IMG/VR virus record: IMGVR_UViG_3300032271_001873
Location: 1 to 29,012 of that record
DNA length: 29,012 nt
Reading direction: 5' to 3' (one strand)
From: a virus
Within the stretch, counting starts at the first letter, position 1, and every line of letters starts with the position of its first letter. The notes under the pieces were generated by a model that was not told the DNA's origin, did not search any database, and saw only the letters and a program-made list of their open reading frames with translations. This document shows positions 7,701 through 14,195 of the stretch, one piece after another. The position numbers and the translations under genes were made by a program.

Positions 7701-8817
7701 AGGTGTCACCAGCCGTGAAAGTTGGGTTTGCAACGGATCCTGTTAGAACACGAGGAGCAGCTTCTCTCCAACCCCAGCCGGCATAGGAATCATTGGTGCT
7801 ACCAAGCTTGAACCACCATGCGGTCGTTCCGGTGCTGGTGACAACCGATACCTTTTCCCAAATCTGGTTCTTGTGAGTACCATCAGCAAGTGGTAGCGTG
7901 TTGATCGCAAAATCGCCGCCATTGCCAAAAGATGCCGATGGAACGATGATGTTATCAGGTGTTGTGGATGCAAATCCAAGATCATCAAGAACGCTTTGCG
8001 TGGTTCCATTAAGGGTGATGACCTGTGATGAATTGGTTACCAGGCGTATATTGTAAACGTCACCATAGGAACTGCCGGTTGGAAGATACTTTTCCATCCT
8101 TGAGAATATGGTTGCGGACACACCTTGATGGATAAGAGCAGCATTGCTGTTGACCTTGCTGGCAATCAGTGAGATGCTATCGCCTGCTGACAGAGAGATT
8201 GATACTCCGTTGACTACGAGAACGCCGTTAGCCGTTATGGCGCTTGTGGATCCACTTATGATCTTGGAGCTGCTGCTACCCTGTATGATATTTTGTAGAT
8301 TTGCTGCTGCATTGATTACCAGCGGGACACGAGGCTGCCAACTAAATGCCGGGTTTGGATTTCCATTGCTACGGAAGATACCCCATGTGCTCGAGGAAAG
8401 ATCCAGCCAGTTGGAACCAGTTGTTATGGGACCAGTTGGTTCGGTTGTGGTTGGAACCAGTTGTGTAAGATCGATATCGGCCCTGATGACATATGCCTGG
8501 TTGGCAATTCCGAGGTATTCATAAAGTGTGAAAAGACCAACTTCATTGAGCTCGTTGTCATATTGCACGGTTCCGGCTGAGCTATAAAATGCCGGGCTCC
8601 CGTAAGTCTGCAATGCATCTCTCTGGCTTGTGATCAAGTAGAGCTTGCCTGCGGTTGACTTGGTGGTACCCGGTGCTATTGCGGTCGTGCTACCCGGCTG
8701 TATTTTGTCTTGCTTGGTTGCTATGACTAGCAACGGTACCGTTCCGGTACCTGCAGGACCATACTGGCTTTCGTCAGTAACGGTTACCGATACACCGGGA
8801 GAAACTAGAATTGCCAT
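4771..8817 (-). CDS. Contractile tail sheath protein (T4 gp18-like), expanded to 1348 aa
   Basis: The N-terminus (M-A-I-L-V-S-P-G-V-S-V) and the C-terminal third (about 1025-1348, with S-Y-P-W-F-A-P-A-G, L-T-G-E-G, N-P-I-A-Y-I-P-G-R-G, and the final region ending P-V-R-I-L-N-T-G) are typical of myovirus sheath subunits. These polymerise around the tube and contract to drive injection. T4 gp18 is 659 aa; this protein is about twice that. The extra length is a central region (about 150-1000) of beta-rich modules: three flagellin-IN/hook-IN-like units near 190-240, 365-460 and 645-735; G-S-G-Y repeats near 490-580; and several short D-x-W-x-D/N units near 750-940. These probably project from the sheath surface. 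GAGGT lies 5 nt before the ATG and an NTAAATA late-type promoter 41 nt upstream. Confidence 0.9.
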   Translation of the reverse strand: MAILVSPGVSVTVTDESQYGPAGTGTVPLLVIATKQDKIQPGSTTAIAPGTTKSTAGKLYLITSQRDALQTYGSPAFYSSAGTVQYDNELNEVGLFTLYEYLGIANQAYVIRADIDLTQLVPTTTEPTGPITTGSNWLDLSSSTWGIFRSNGNPNPAFSWQPRVPLVINAAANLQNIIQGSSSSKIISGSTSAITANGVLVVNGVSISLSAGDSISLIASKVNSNAALIHQGVSATIFSRMEKYLPTGSSYGDVYNIRLVTNSSQVITLNGTTQSVLDDLGFASTTPDNIIVPSASFGNGGDFAINTLPLADGTHKNQIWEKVSVVTSTGTTAWWFKLGSTNDSYAGWGWREAAPRVLTGSVANPTFTAGDTCTIKIGSGSSLTVTVPSGGTLAGFVGAINAQLNTGGGTNAIATIYTVGSQKYLRITNFSGTSITINDISDQYGVGHPWKDAGILPTNTYWGNVTGTVSNPTYTAATLLTKSATVSATGSGYEVGDSLTVIGGTSTSASVLSVASIQVIGAVPNGGSTGSGYRVNDRLVFSGSNYNTTVILNVDSIDGSPGAITGVSIVQAGQFVGTPAPTSTVPATTTTGTGINATFDLTWGVNTMTVATPGSYTIYPSSPAAVTGGNGNNATVNLVSDWLQSTSFSIDAGSGPVIIHVPATPNNNLAGLINEINTVGFPNGPIVASATGDNMLKLVNSNGTAFTVEDIRGTPLNDSGIAAGVTFGRALVYQGYQPNLTSPSDLSSIASQNVWINTTPGNQGANFVVKQYVGSVWRTLNIHPNTGTVPMYETTSAADAGFGGLKAIGSVFVQYNSDGDSPAEANHVIKYWTGTSWENLKYTPSANEPSGPPVDGTLWYNSRLRADIMVNDGVQWLGYRNMYPATDPNGPILSSTEPSTQSTLNPLVDYDIWIDTNVVPYPAIYRYNAMESSWTLIDNTDQTTSAGIVFADARPNSDGTTSGSEIESDMVTSDYVDSDTPDAMLYPSGMMLFNTRYSTNNVKVFRKNYLTSGSWRDRWVTYSGNRVDGSPYMGSASQRQVVVNALQSVLAANQEARAESVYFNLLSTPGYVECLDEMVTLNTDKKEVAFIVADTPSTLEPTGTAFVNWANNTANAADNGPDALITSTPYAAVYYPWGLGTNLDGTSVLVPPSMIALRTIAYSDQVSYPWFAPAGFNRGLVTGVSSVGYLTGEGDYQPVTLNQGQRDVLYTNRINPIAYIPGRGLVVYGQKTLNPVSTALDRVNVARLINYLKYTLDNLAKPFLFEPNDNTTRANVTATFKSFMQNLITLRALYDFAVVCDESNNTADRIDRNELWIDIAIKPEKAIEFIYIPVRILNTGDPLPGGSV

Positions 8818-8858
8818 ATGTTACCTCATTCGTTGGGATGGTATGTTAAGCTATGTGA

Positions 8859-8866
8859 TATTTACC
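8859..8866 (-). promoter_or_regulatory. Late-type promoter (GGTAAATA) for the tail sheath gene
   Basis: GGTAAATA on the minus strand ends 41 nt before the sheath ATG. It differs from the T4 late box TATAAATA only in the first two bases. Three other virion genes have the same TAAATA core upstream. Confidence 0.5.
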
Positions 8867-8914
8867 TGACCTACCATAAAACATGCTTGATTTGAGCATC
8901 TCGTACCTTTCATG

Positions 8915-8943
8915 TTGATTAATGCCTGTTTTATCACTAAAAT
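8915..8943 (+). promoter_or_regulatory. Sigma70-like promoter for the dNMP kinase gene
   Basis: TTGATT (8915-8920) and TAAAAT (8938-8943) are separated by 17 nt. The -10 ends 6 nt before ATG 8950, which has no ribosome site, so a leaderless transcript is predicted. Confidence 0.45.
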
Positions 8944-8949
8944 AATGTC

Positions 8950-9549
8950 ATGGTATCAAAGATCATCGGAGTGGTTGGGTTCATCGGCAGTGGAAAGGGC
9001 ACCGTCGGTGACTATCTTTCATCAACGCATGGATATCAACTGGCCAGTTTTGCACATAACCTAAAGGATGCAACGTCCTGTATATTTGGTTGGCCTCGAC
9101 ATCTACTTGAAGGGAACACACCCGAAAGCAGGCACTGGAGAGAGCAGCCCGATCCATATTGGAGCTCAAAAATGGGAAGAGGTATCACACCACGGTGGGT
9201 GTTGCAATACATGGGCACCGATGTCATGAGAAATCATTTCATAGATGACATATGGATATGGAGCCTTGAGAAGAAACTCGTTAATGATGGACACCCAACG
9301 GTGATAACCGATGTTCGATTTCCAAACGAGATAAAATTGATCAAGGAGATAGGAGGTAAGCTGTTATGGGTACGGCGACATCCAGAACCAGCATGGACCG
9401 AGATGGCCATCAACGATCCTGAAAAAATGTCACTTCGATCCGACGTACATCCCAGCGAATATGCATGGTTAGGTGTCGCCGATTACCAGGTCATATGGAA
9501 TGATTCAAACCTTGACGATCTATATAAACGTGTTGACGAAGTGATATGA
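8950..9549 (+). CDS. Deoxynucleoside monophosphate kinase (T4 gp1-like)
   Basis: The 199-residue protein starts with a P-loop, G-F-I-G-S-G-K-G-T (about residues 10-18), typical of NMP kinases. The mid-protein strand-loop V-I-T-D-V-R-F-P-N-E-I is the recognisable signature of T4 gene 1-type dNMP kinases. These phosphorylate dNMPs to dNDPs to feed phage DNA synthesis, including modified hydroxymethyl nucleotides in T4. Length is close to that of the family. It is divergent from the sheath gene and has its own promoter. Its stop codon overlaps the ATG of a SLOG-like gene stub (ATGA), so it was once, or still is, the first gene of a two-gene unit. Confidence 0.82.
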   Translation: MVSKIIGVVGFIGSGKGTVGDYLSSTHGYQLASFAHNLKDATSCIFGWPRHLLEGNTPESRHWREQPDPYWSSKMGRGITPRWVLQYMGTDVMRNHFIDDIWIWSLEKKLVNDGHPTVITDVRFPNEIKLIKEIGGKLLWVRRHPEPAWTEMAINDPEKMSLRSDVHPSEYAWLGVADYQVIWNDSNLDDLYKRVDEVI

Positions 9550-9736
9550 CGGCGATATGTTTTAGCGGTGGCGCTAAGGGTGCCGACCATGCCTGGGGAT
9601 TGATGGCGGCTGACAAGGGACATGAGGGCCCGGTAATCAATTGAATAAATTGTGGTATAACAATGGTGTTAAAAGTACACTTTCGCATGAACCGCCAGGT
9701 GCAGGTTGGGTTCCAGGACGTCTTAAACGTAAGTGA
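9546..9736 (+). pseudogene. SLOG-like gene stub joined to a frameshifted C-terminal tail
   Basis: From ATG 9546 (overlapping the kinase stop) the frame encodes only 32 aa, starting M-T-A-I-C-F-S-G-G-A-K-G-A-D-H-A-W-G and stopping at 9644. That is the start of SLOG/TIR-like nucleotide-binding Rossmann proteins (S-G-G-A-x-G-A-D), which are normally over 150 aa. From about 9626 another plus frame is open to a stop at 9736 and encodes L-W-Y-N-N-G-V-K-S ... P-P-G-A-G-W-V-P-G-R-L-K-R-K. This W-Y-N-N-G...G-W-x-x-G-R pattern resembles a short C-terminal motif seen in various phage accessory proteins. One extra G in the GGG at 9626-9628 would join them into a 63-aa product. The middle of the original gene appears lost, so a functional protein is unlikely. 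Confidence 0.55.
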
Positions 9737-9820
9737 TCAAGCAACCTTGCCCGGATTCATTCTGGGCAGATCAGTCCTGAGAAGGACATACACTGCCAGT
9801 TCTCTCGTGTTTTCTTCCAT
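9737..9820 (-). pseudogene. Truncated PTH2-type peptidyl-tRNA hydrolase, N-terminal 27 aa only
   Basis: A minus-strand frame with a good ribosome site (GAGGAG 5-6 nt upstream) encodes a 27-residue peptide containing Y-V-L-L-R-T-D-L-P-R-M-N-P-G-K-V-A, then stops. Y-x-L-x-R-x-D-L-x-x-M-N-P-G-K is the first strand and first helix of type 2 peptidyl-tRNA hydrolases, normally about 115 aa. The following sequence does not resemble the rest of the family in any frame, so the gene lost its 3' part rather than suffering a simple frameshift. Its TGA abuts the TGA of the plus-strand remnant (shared TGATCA at 9734-9739). Confidence 0.6.
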
Positions 9821-9860
9821 GCTATTCTCCTCATATTTGTATTAAGAGAATAGCATGGAA
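9815..9860. repeat. 15-bp perfect inverted repeat over the PTH2-stub start
   Basis: The arms ttccatgctattctc (9815-9829) and gagaatagcatggaa (9846-9860) are perfect complements around a 16-nt loop. On the minus strand the 3' arm includes the ATG of the PTH2 stub and the end of its Shine-Dalgarno sequence. It also lies 18 nt beyond the stop of the gp13-like gene. There is no U-tract on either strand, so it is not a standard terminator. It could limit translation of the stub or protect the 3' end of the gp13 transcript. Confidence 0.7.
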
Positions 9861-9878
9861 TGAACAATTGGTCAATGG

Positions 9879-10631
9879 TTATCCGATGACTATTCCAGGC
9901 GGCATCGAGCTGTCAATGTAAAGATCGATTTCCTTCTCAAGGGCTTCAAACATTTCCTTGGCTTCAGTCTTCAATGCATCACCCTTAAGGGTTGTTCCTC
10001 CCTGTGGCCCGATCACGGTATTGAACTTGCTATAGGCCTCACCTAGCATCATCTTGCACCACGCTAGGGTATAGCTCCTAACCCACGGACGTATGTAAGG
10101 ATCCTGGAGGATTTGTTCATCCGGCTTAACCTTCATGACCCACAATAGCAGATCCTCTCCGCCGGTTGGTTTCCTGACCAACTGTAGTTTCTTGGTCACC
10201 GGATCAAAGGTGAAATTCATGTATGCACCAAACATACGCCCGGCTTGCTTGAGATAATCGTTAAACAGTTCGTATGTCAGCAAACCAGCCGTGTATCCTC
10301 CGCCTGCGCCTGCTTGCAAGAGATACAGGTTAGTGTATGCAAGGCTGAACGGATCAATGCTCGATCCTCCGCCAGTTTCACCAAGTCCCCTGCGGAATAT
10401 CTGTCTTACCTGTACCACTTCCTCCGGAAGAGTGTAAACATTGGTCTCATACATGACACGAAGGAACATGTATGCTTCTTCCATTGAATTTCCGGCACGT
10501 TGCCTGTAACGATCAAATGCCAAATTGCTAGCGGTTTCATAATGTTCAGGATCAAGCTCGATGTCAACCATCTGCCCTCCCATCATCAATCTAACCTCGT
10601 TGATCATCTGTTGCCGTAGTGGGAGTGCCAT
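9879..10631 (-). CDS. Probable neck protein (T4 gp13-like)
   Basis: This 250-residue, mostly helical protein contains Y-E-T-A-S-N-L-A-F-D-R-Y-R-Q-R-A-G-N-S near residues 30-48, then Y-T-L-P-E-E-V-V-Q-V-R-Q-I-F-R-R-G-L-G (about 66-84) and a Gly-rich loop. This pattern matches what I recall of gp13-type neck (head completion) proteins in environmental T4-like phages; T4 gp13 is 309 aa. Such proteins seal the portal after packaging and form the platform for tail joining. Its divergent neighbour is the gp14-like gene, the usual partner. AGAGGT lies 8 nt before the ATG and CATAAATA 17 nt upstream. The family call is from pattern memory, so moderate. Confidence 0.58.
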   Translation of the reverse strand: MALPLRQQMINEVRLMMGGQMVDIELDPEHYETASNLAFDRYRQRAGNSMEEAYMFLRVMYETNVYTLPEEVVQVRQIFRRGLGETGGGSSIDPFSLAYTNLYLLQAGAGGGYTAGLLTYELFNDYLKQAGRMFGAYMNFTFDPVTKKLQLVRKPTGGEDLLLWVMKVKPDEQILQDPYIRPWVRSYTLAWCKMMLGEAYSKFNTVIGPQGGTTLKGDALKTEAKEMFEALEKEIDLYIDSSMPPGIVIG

Positions 10632-10648
10632 GTATTTTACCTCTGCTC

Positions 10649-10656
10649 TATTTATG
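10649..10656 (-). promoter_or_regulatory. Late-type promoter (CATAAATA) for the gp13-like gene
   Basis: CATAAATA on the minus strand matches the T4 late promoter TATAAATA in seven of eight positions. It ends 17 nt before the ATG at 10631. Confidence 0.6.
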
Positions 10657-10692
10657 TGTACGCAATAACAGGATGGCTACAAATCACGAATT

Positions 10693-10700
10693 GCTAAATA
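10693..10700 (+). promoter_or_regulatory. Late-type promoter (GCTAAATA) for the gp14-like gene
   Basis: GCTAAATA ends 23 nt before ATG 10724 and shares the TAAATA core with the late boxes of three other virion genes. With the box at 10649-10656 it forms a compact divergent late promoter region. Confidence 0.5.
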
Positions 10701-10723
10701 GTTGGTACTTAAAAGGAACAATC

Positions 10724-11842
10724 ATGCCACCTCTGTCTTTATGGAAAGGCGTTGCCGTTAAGACCAACGATTTCAAGTTCGTCGATCGGGTGGTCGCGGA
10801 ACAGTATCGTATTGGTGGTACCGAATTTTACATACACAAGCTCATGGGCGTAAACAACCAGGGTGCTGCTGATCCATTGACGGTAAATCTTGATCAAACC
10901 GGTAATGCCGATCCAACGATGACCATACAGGACGTTCTTAACATGGAGAATAGGGATCGAAAATATGATCCCGACATCTACAGCATGAAAGGACATTATC
11001 AGATCAGTGATACCGAATTTGATCTACGGCAGTTCGGATTATTCCTATCAAATGATACGATATTCATCACCTTCCATCTCAACAACATGGTCGACCAGTT
11101 GGGTCGCACACTCATGAGCGGTGATGTTGTGGAGATACTACACCGACGAGATGACCTTGTCTTAGGAAGTCCGGCTGCTATCAGCAAGTTCTATGTGGTG
11201 GATGAGGGTACCAGGCCGGCCGAGGGATACAGCCCAACATGGTGGCCACATCTATGGCGGGTTAAATGCAATCCAATCACAGACAGCCAGGAATTTAGGG
11301 ATATCTTGCAACAACCATTGTTGGATGCTAGCGGTGATCCGATACCAAAGACCGATGGTAGTGGTAAGGACACCACATTGCAGGATATATTCAGCACCAG
11401 AAACAGTGAGCTAGCCATTAACGATGCAATCGTTACACAAGCCGAGGCCGAGGTTCCGTTCCGATACTATCAGGCACAACATTTTTACATATTGCCAGGA
11501 CAGGATCCAAACATGACCGGAAACGACATATGGACAGGAGATGGTATCCCTCCAAATGGCAGCAAACCCGTTAATAACGGAACGGTATGGCCCACGTCAC
11601 CATTAACAGGGGATTACTTCCTGCGCACCGATTACAGTCCTCCACAGCTTTTCAAACGAGACAGTGGAAAATGGACACGGGTACAAACGGCATGGAGAAA
11701 CCCGTGGCAGCCGGCCAATCAAAGGTTGGTAAGCTTCATCAACAATACAAACATCACCACATTGACGGATGGTTCTCAGATTGCTGAACAGCAGAATCTG
11801 AGAACCGCTATCAAGCCAAAGCTGGATCCAGACATAACTTAA
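10724..11842 (+). CDS. Probable neck protein (T4 gp14-like) with a C-terminal extension
   Basis: The first 200 residues carry the pattern K-Y-D-P-D-I-Y-S-M-K-G-H-Y-Q-I-S-D-T-E-F and F-G-L-F-L-S-N-D-T-I-F-I-T-F-H, followed by L-M-S-G-D-V-V-E-I. I recognise this as the gp14-type neck protein of environmental T4-like phages; T4 gp14 is 256 aa. It should join the filled head to the tail. At 372 aa the protein is longer: the C-terminal part includes a short W-rich unit, G-D-Y-F-L-R-T-D-Y-S-P-P-Q-L-F-K-R-D-S-G-K-W, of a type also found in the sheath and gp15-like proteins here. ATG 10724 is chosen because AAAAGGA lies 6 nt upstream; in-frame ATGs at 10619 and 10673 lack ribosome sites and precede the late promoter. 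Confidence 0.65.
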   Translation: MPPLSLWKGVAVKTNDFKFVDRVVAEQYRIGGTEFYIHKLMGVNNQGAADPLTVNLDQTGNADPTMTIQDVLNMENRDRKYDPDIYSMKGHYQISDTEFDLRQFGLFLSNDTIFITFHLNNMVDQLGRTLMSGDVVEILHRRDDLVLGSPAAISKFYVVDEGTRPAEGYSPTWWPHLWRVKCNPITDSQEFRDILQQPLLDASGDPIPKTDGSGKDTTLQDIFSTRNSELAINDAIVTQAEAEVPFRYYQAQHFYILPGQDPNMTGNDIWTGDGIPPNGSKPVNNGTVWPTSPLTGDYFLRTDYSPPQLFKRDSGKWTRVQTAWRNPWQPANQRLVSFINNTNITTLTDGSQIAEQQNLRTAIKPKLDPDIT

Positions 11843-11854
11843 GGAGGACACATT

Positions 11855-12484
11855 ATGAGTTTTGAATTTGATTTCACGCCGGAAAAACTAGCCTCGTGCA
11901 TTCGCAGCCCACAAATCAACGATTGGTATCAGCCGATCATTGATGTACTTCCACAATATGAAATCACCACGGTTCTTAGAGTCGCCATGTGGCTCGCACA
12001 AATGGGCCACGAAAGCGGAGATCTACGGGAGATACAGGAAAATCTAAACTATAGCGCCAAGGGACTACGAGGCGTTTTTCCTCGATATTTTCCAACTGAT
12101 GGAATGGCCATTGCATATCAGCGCAAGCCAGAGATGATTGCCAATCGTGTATATGGAAGTCGCATGGGCAATGGAGACGAGCACTCGGGCGATGGGTTTA
12201 GATTCCATGGACGCGGGTTGGTGCAAATAACCGGCAAGGAAAACTACACTCACTGTTCTCAAGCCATGTATGGAGATCTGCGTTTGCTTGAAACGCCGGA
12301 TCTGTTATGCGAACAGGATGGTGCCATACGGTCGGCATGCTGGTATTGGAACTCTCGCCAACTGAATCAATGGGCCGACCTCGGCGATATAGTCACGGTC
12401 ACCAAGCAGATCAATGGAGGAACCATTGGACTTGACGATCGCACAGCCAGGTATCACCATATCATCGGTGTGCTGAACTCCTAA
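11855..12484 (+). CDS. GH19 chitinase-like endolysin
   Basis: The 209-residue protein is a glycoside hydrolase family 19 lysozyme. The catalytic acid lies in M-G-H-E-S-G (E53), with a second acidic residue in Q-E-N-L-N-Y (E62). The substrate-cleft signature F-H-G-R-G-L-V-Q-I-T-G-K-E-N-Y follows, and Q-I-N-G-G-T near the C-terminus is also typical. Phage GH19 enzymes cleave the peptidoglycan sugar backbone for host lysis or, when structural, for local wall penetration. There is no signal peptide or membrane segment, so release would need a holin, none of which is visible here. The ribosome site AAGGAGG is strong. The gene sits between neck and tail-completion genes, so co-expression with late genes is likely and a virion-associated role is possible. 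Confidence 0.9.
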   Translation: MSFEFDFTPEKLASCIRSPQINDWYQPIIDVLPQYEITTVLRVAMWLAQMGHESGDLREIQENLNYSAKGLRGVFPRYFPTDGMAIAYQRKPEMIANRVYGSRMGNGDEHSGDGFRFHGRGLVQITGKENYTHCSQAMYGDLRLLETPDLLCEQDGAIRSACWYWNSRQLNQWADLGDIVTVTKQINGGTIGLDDRTARYHHIIGVLNS

Positions 12485-12506
12485 CGTATGCTGGGCGGAA
12501 TGCATC

Positions 12507-12514
12507 GGTAAATA
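12507..12514 (+). promoter_or_regulatory. Late-type promoter (GGTAAATA) for the gp15-like gene
   Basis: GGTAAATA ends 25 nt before ATG 12540 and is identical to the box before the sheath gene. It lies within a small palindrome, CGGTaaataACCG. Confidence 0.5.
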
Positions 12515-12539
12515 ACCGTCAATAAGGTGTAAATGACGC

Positions 12540-14195
12540 ATGCAATACTGGTATTCCGCCCAACTACGACAATATCGTCTACAGTTCATCCGAGCATTTA
12601 GCAATTTTTCGGTAAAAACCGGAAACGGGGGTCCAACCAACACTCCTGAGATCGTGCGGGTTCCTTGTCGTTATGGAGACCCTACTCGTATTGCTGCATC
12701 CATCGTTCGTGGAAACAGTGAGAACAAGGTCCTCAGTGTTCCATTCATCACCTGCTATGTTGACGGGATCTCAATGGCCCCATCTCGCAGGCAGGATCCC
12801 CAACTGGTGGTTCCGGTACAGGTCAATGAACGCAGGTATGACGCAGAAAAAGGTGCATATACCAACGAGATTGGAAACCGTTATACGGTTGAAAGATACA
12901 TGCCGGTTCCGTATGATCTTACCATGCAGGTAGATATATGGACCAACAATGAGGACATCAAGGAACAACTTCTCGAACAGATACTCGTTCTGTACAATCC
13001 AGCCATTGACATACAGACATCCGTCAATCCAATAGATTGGACGGTGCTTACCATAATAGAAATGATGGATTCCATAAACTGGTCTTCAAGGAGCATACCA
13101 GTTGGTACTGACAATCCTATCGACGTTGCCACAATGAAATTCAAGTTGCCAATCTGGATAAATCCGCCTGCTAAGGTCAAGAAACAAAGCATAATACATG
13201 AGATCGTGACCAACATCGTGCAGGGACAGAAGGATGAAAATGCCGTGGAATGGAACGAGTATGAATTCCTCGGCAGGAACATAACCACACCCGGCGATTG
13301 CGTGTTGCGTGTTGAACCAACGTCATCGAGCGTGTACTCCTTGATACTGTGCGATTCGTCAGGATCCACGATTGATCGTAATCTTCTTCCCACGGTGGTG
13401 TCGTCGAGCAAGGATCCTGTTCCATTCATTGGGTCGAGTTTTAGCGTAAACGGCATAACATGCAACATATCACATCAGACATTAACCGATGCGATTAACG
13501 ACATACGGTCATCCCTCGCAGGTAGTAATCTTAATTGTATGATATACAACAAGACGTCCATGCAGTTCTTTAATACCGATGGCGGCAATCTTGAATTTAA
13601 GGATATAGTTCCTGGAACGCTTGATTCTCTTGGAATATCAAACACCACATATCCAGGCGGAACCATGGCATGGTGGAGGTTGTTACAACTGTATGGCGAT
13701 ACAAAATATCAGGCTGACTACGGATCAAACGCAAGCCAGCTACGATTGAAGACCGTTGATGACATAGAACAGACCAACACTGACATAGTTGGATGGATAG
13801 ACCCAGATCCTATTGATCAAAACAAGCTCATCTGGACGATTGATCCTCAAAGCATTCCATACACGACATTGTCCCCAATTGACGCGATAGTCAATCCGTT
13901 AACAAGTGGCCCGGGCATAAATCTTCCATTGCCAGCCATTGGTGCAAGATATCTTCTTACCGAAAAACCGGCAGAACAGAGCGTAAGCTGGGGAACCATT
14001 GATGCCAACGAAAATGATATCGTTGAATTCAATGGATCAAATTGGACGGTCGTATGGACACCGTCATCATCAATCAACATCAACCAAGTCGTGGTCAACA
14101 ATCGCAGCAATCGGATGTATAGATGGTCAAACGGATACTGGGCACCAATCATCCATGAGAAATATCTTCCAGGATATTGGAGGTTGGCATTATGA
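12540..14195 (+). CDS. Tail sheath completion/stabilisation protein (T4 gp15-like), extended
   Basis: The N-terminal 210 residues follow the gp15 plan: an opening aromatic segment M-Q-Y-W-Y-S-A-Q-L-R-Q-Y-R, then V-R-V-P-C-R-Y-G-D-P-T-R-I, then P-F-I-T-C-Y-V-D-G-I-S, then M-P-V-P-Y-D-L-T-M-Q-V-D-I-W-T-N-N-E-D-I-K-E-Q-L-L-E-Q-I-L. T4 gp15 (272 aa) forms the hexameric ring that caps the sheath and tube and docks onto the neck. This protein has 551 aa; beyond about residue 230 it carries a beta-rich extension ending in W-rich repeats (F-N-G-S-N-W-T-V-V-W; M-Y-R-W-S-N-G-Y-W). AAGGTG precedes the ATG by about 10 nt. The stop overlaps the start of the polymerase-like gene. Confidence 0.75.
   Translation: MQYWYSAQLRQYRLQFIRAFSNFSVKTGNGGPTNTPEIVRVPCRYGDPTRIAASIVRGNSENKVLSVPFITCYVDGISMAPSRRQDPQLVVPVQVNERRYDAEKGAYTNEIGNRYTVERYMPVPYDLTMQVDIWTNNEDIKEQLLEQILVLYNPAIDIQTSVNPIDWTVLTIIEMMDSINWSSRSIPVGTDNPIDVATMKFKLPIWINPPAKVKKQSIIHEIVTNIVQGQKDENAVEWNEYEFLGRNITTPGDCVLRVEPTSSSVYSLILCDSSGSTIDRNLLPTVVSSSKDPVPFIGSSFSVNGITCNISHQTLTDAINDIRSSLAGSNLNCMIYNKTSMQFFNTDGGNLEFKDIVPGTLDSLGISNTTYPGGTMAWWRLLQLYGDTKYQADYGSNASQLRLKTVDDIEQTNTDIVGWIDPDPIDQNKLIWTIDPQSIPYTTLSPIDAIVNPLTSGPGINLPLPAIGARYLLTEKPAEQSVSWGTIDANENDIVEFNGSNWTVVWTPSSSININQVVVNNRSNRMYRWSNGYWAPIIHEKYLPGYWRLAL

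Noticed and set aside
4829-8869. Many open frames on the plus strand and other minus frames within the sheath gene
   Set aside because: They follow the composition of the long sheath frame, lack ribosome sites and resemble no family.
8881-8898. Small palindrome around atgct/agcat upstream of the sheath gene
   Set aside because: Only 5 bp, expected by chance in this composition.
9700-9720. Sequence resembling a tRNA T-arm (gggttccagg)
   Set aside because: No acceptor, D-arm or anticodon stem can be formed around it; it lies in the W-Y-N-N-G...G-W-V-P-G-R coding remnant.
9645-9745. Possible continuation of the PTH2 gene by frameshift
   Set aside because: None of the three minus frames after M-N-P-G-K-V-A matches the family; one or two added bases do not restore it.
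12881-13468. 195-aa minus-strand open frame inside the gp15-like gene
   Set aside because: It is antisense to a well-supported virion gene, with no ribosome site or recognisable domain.
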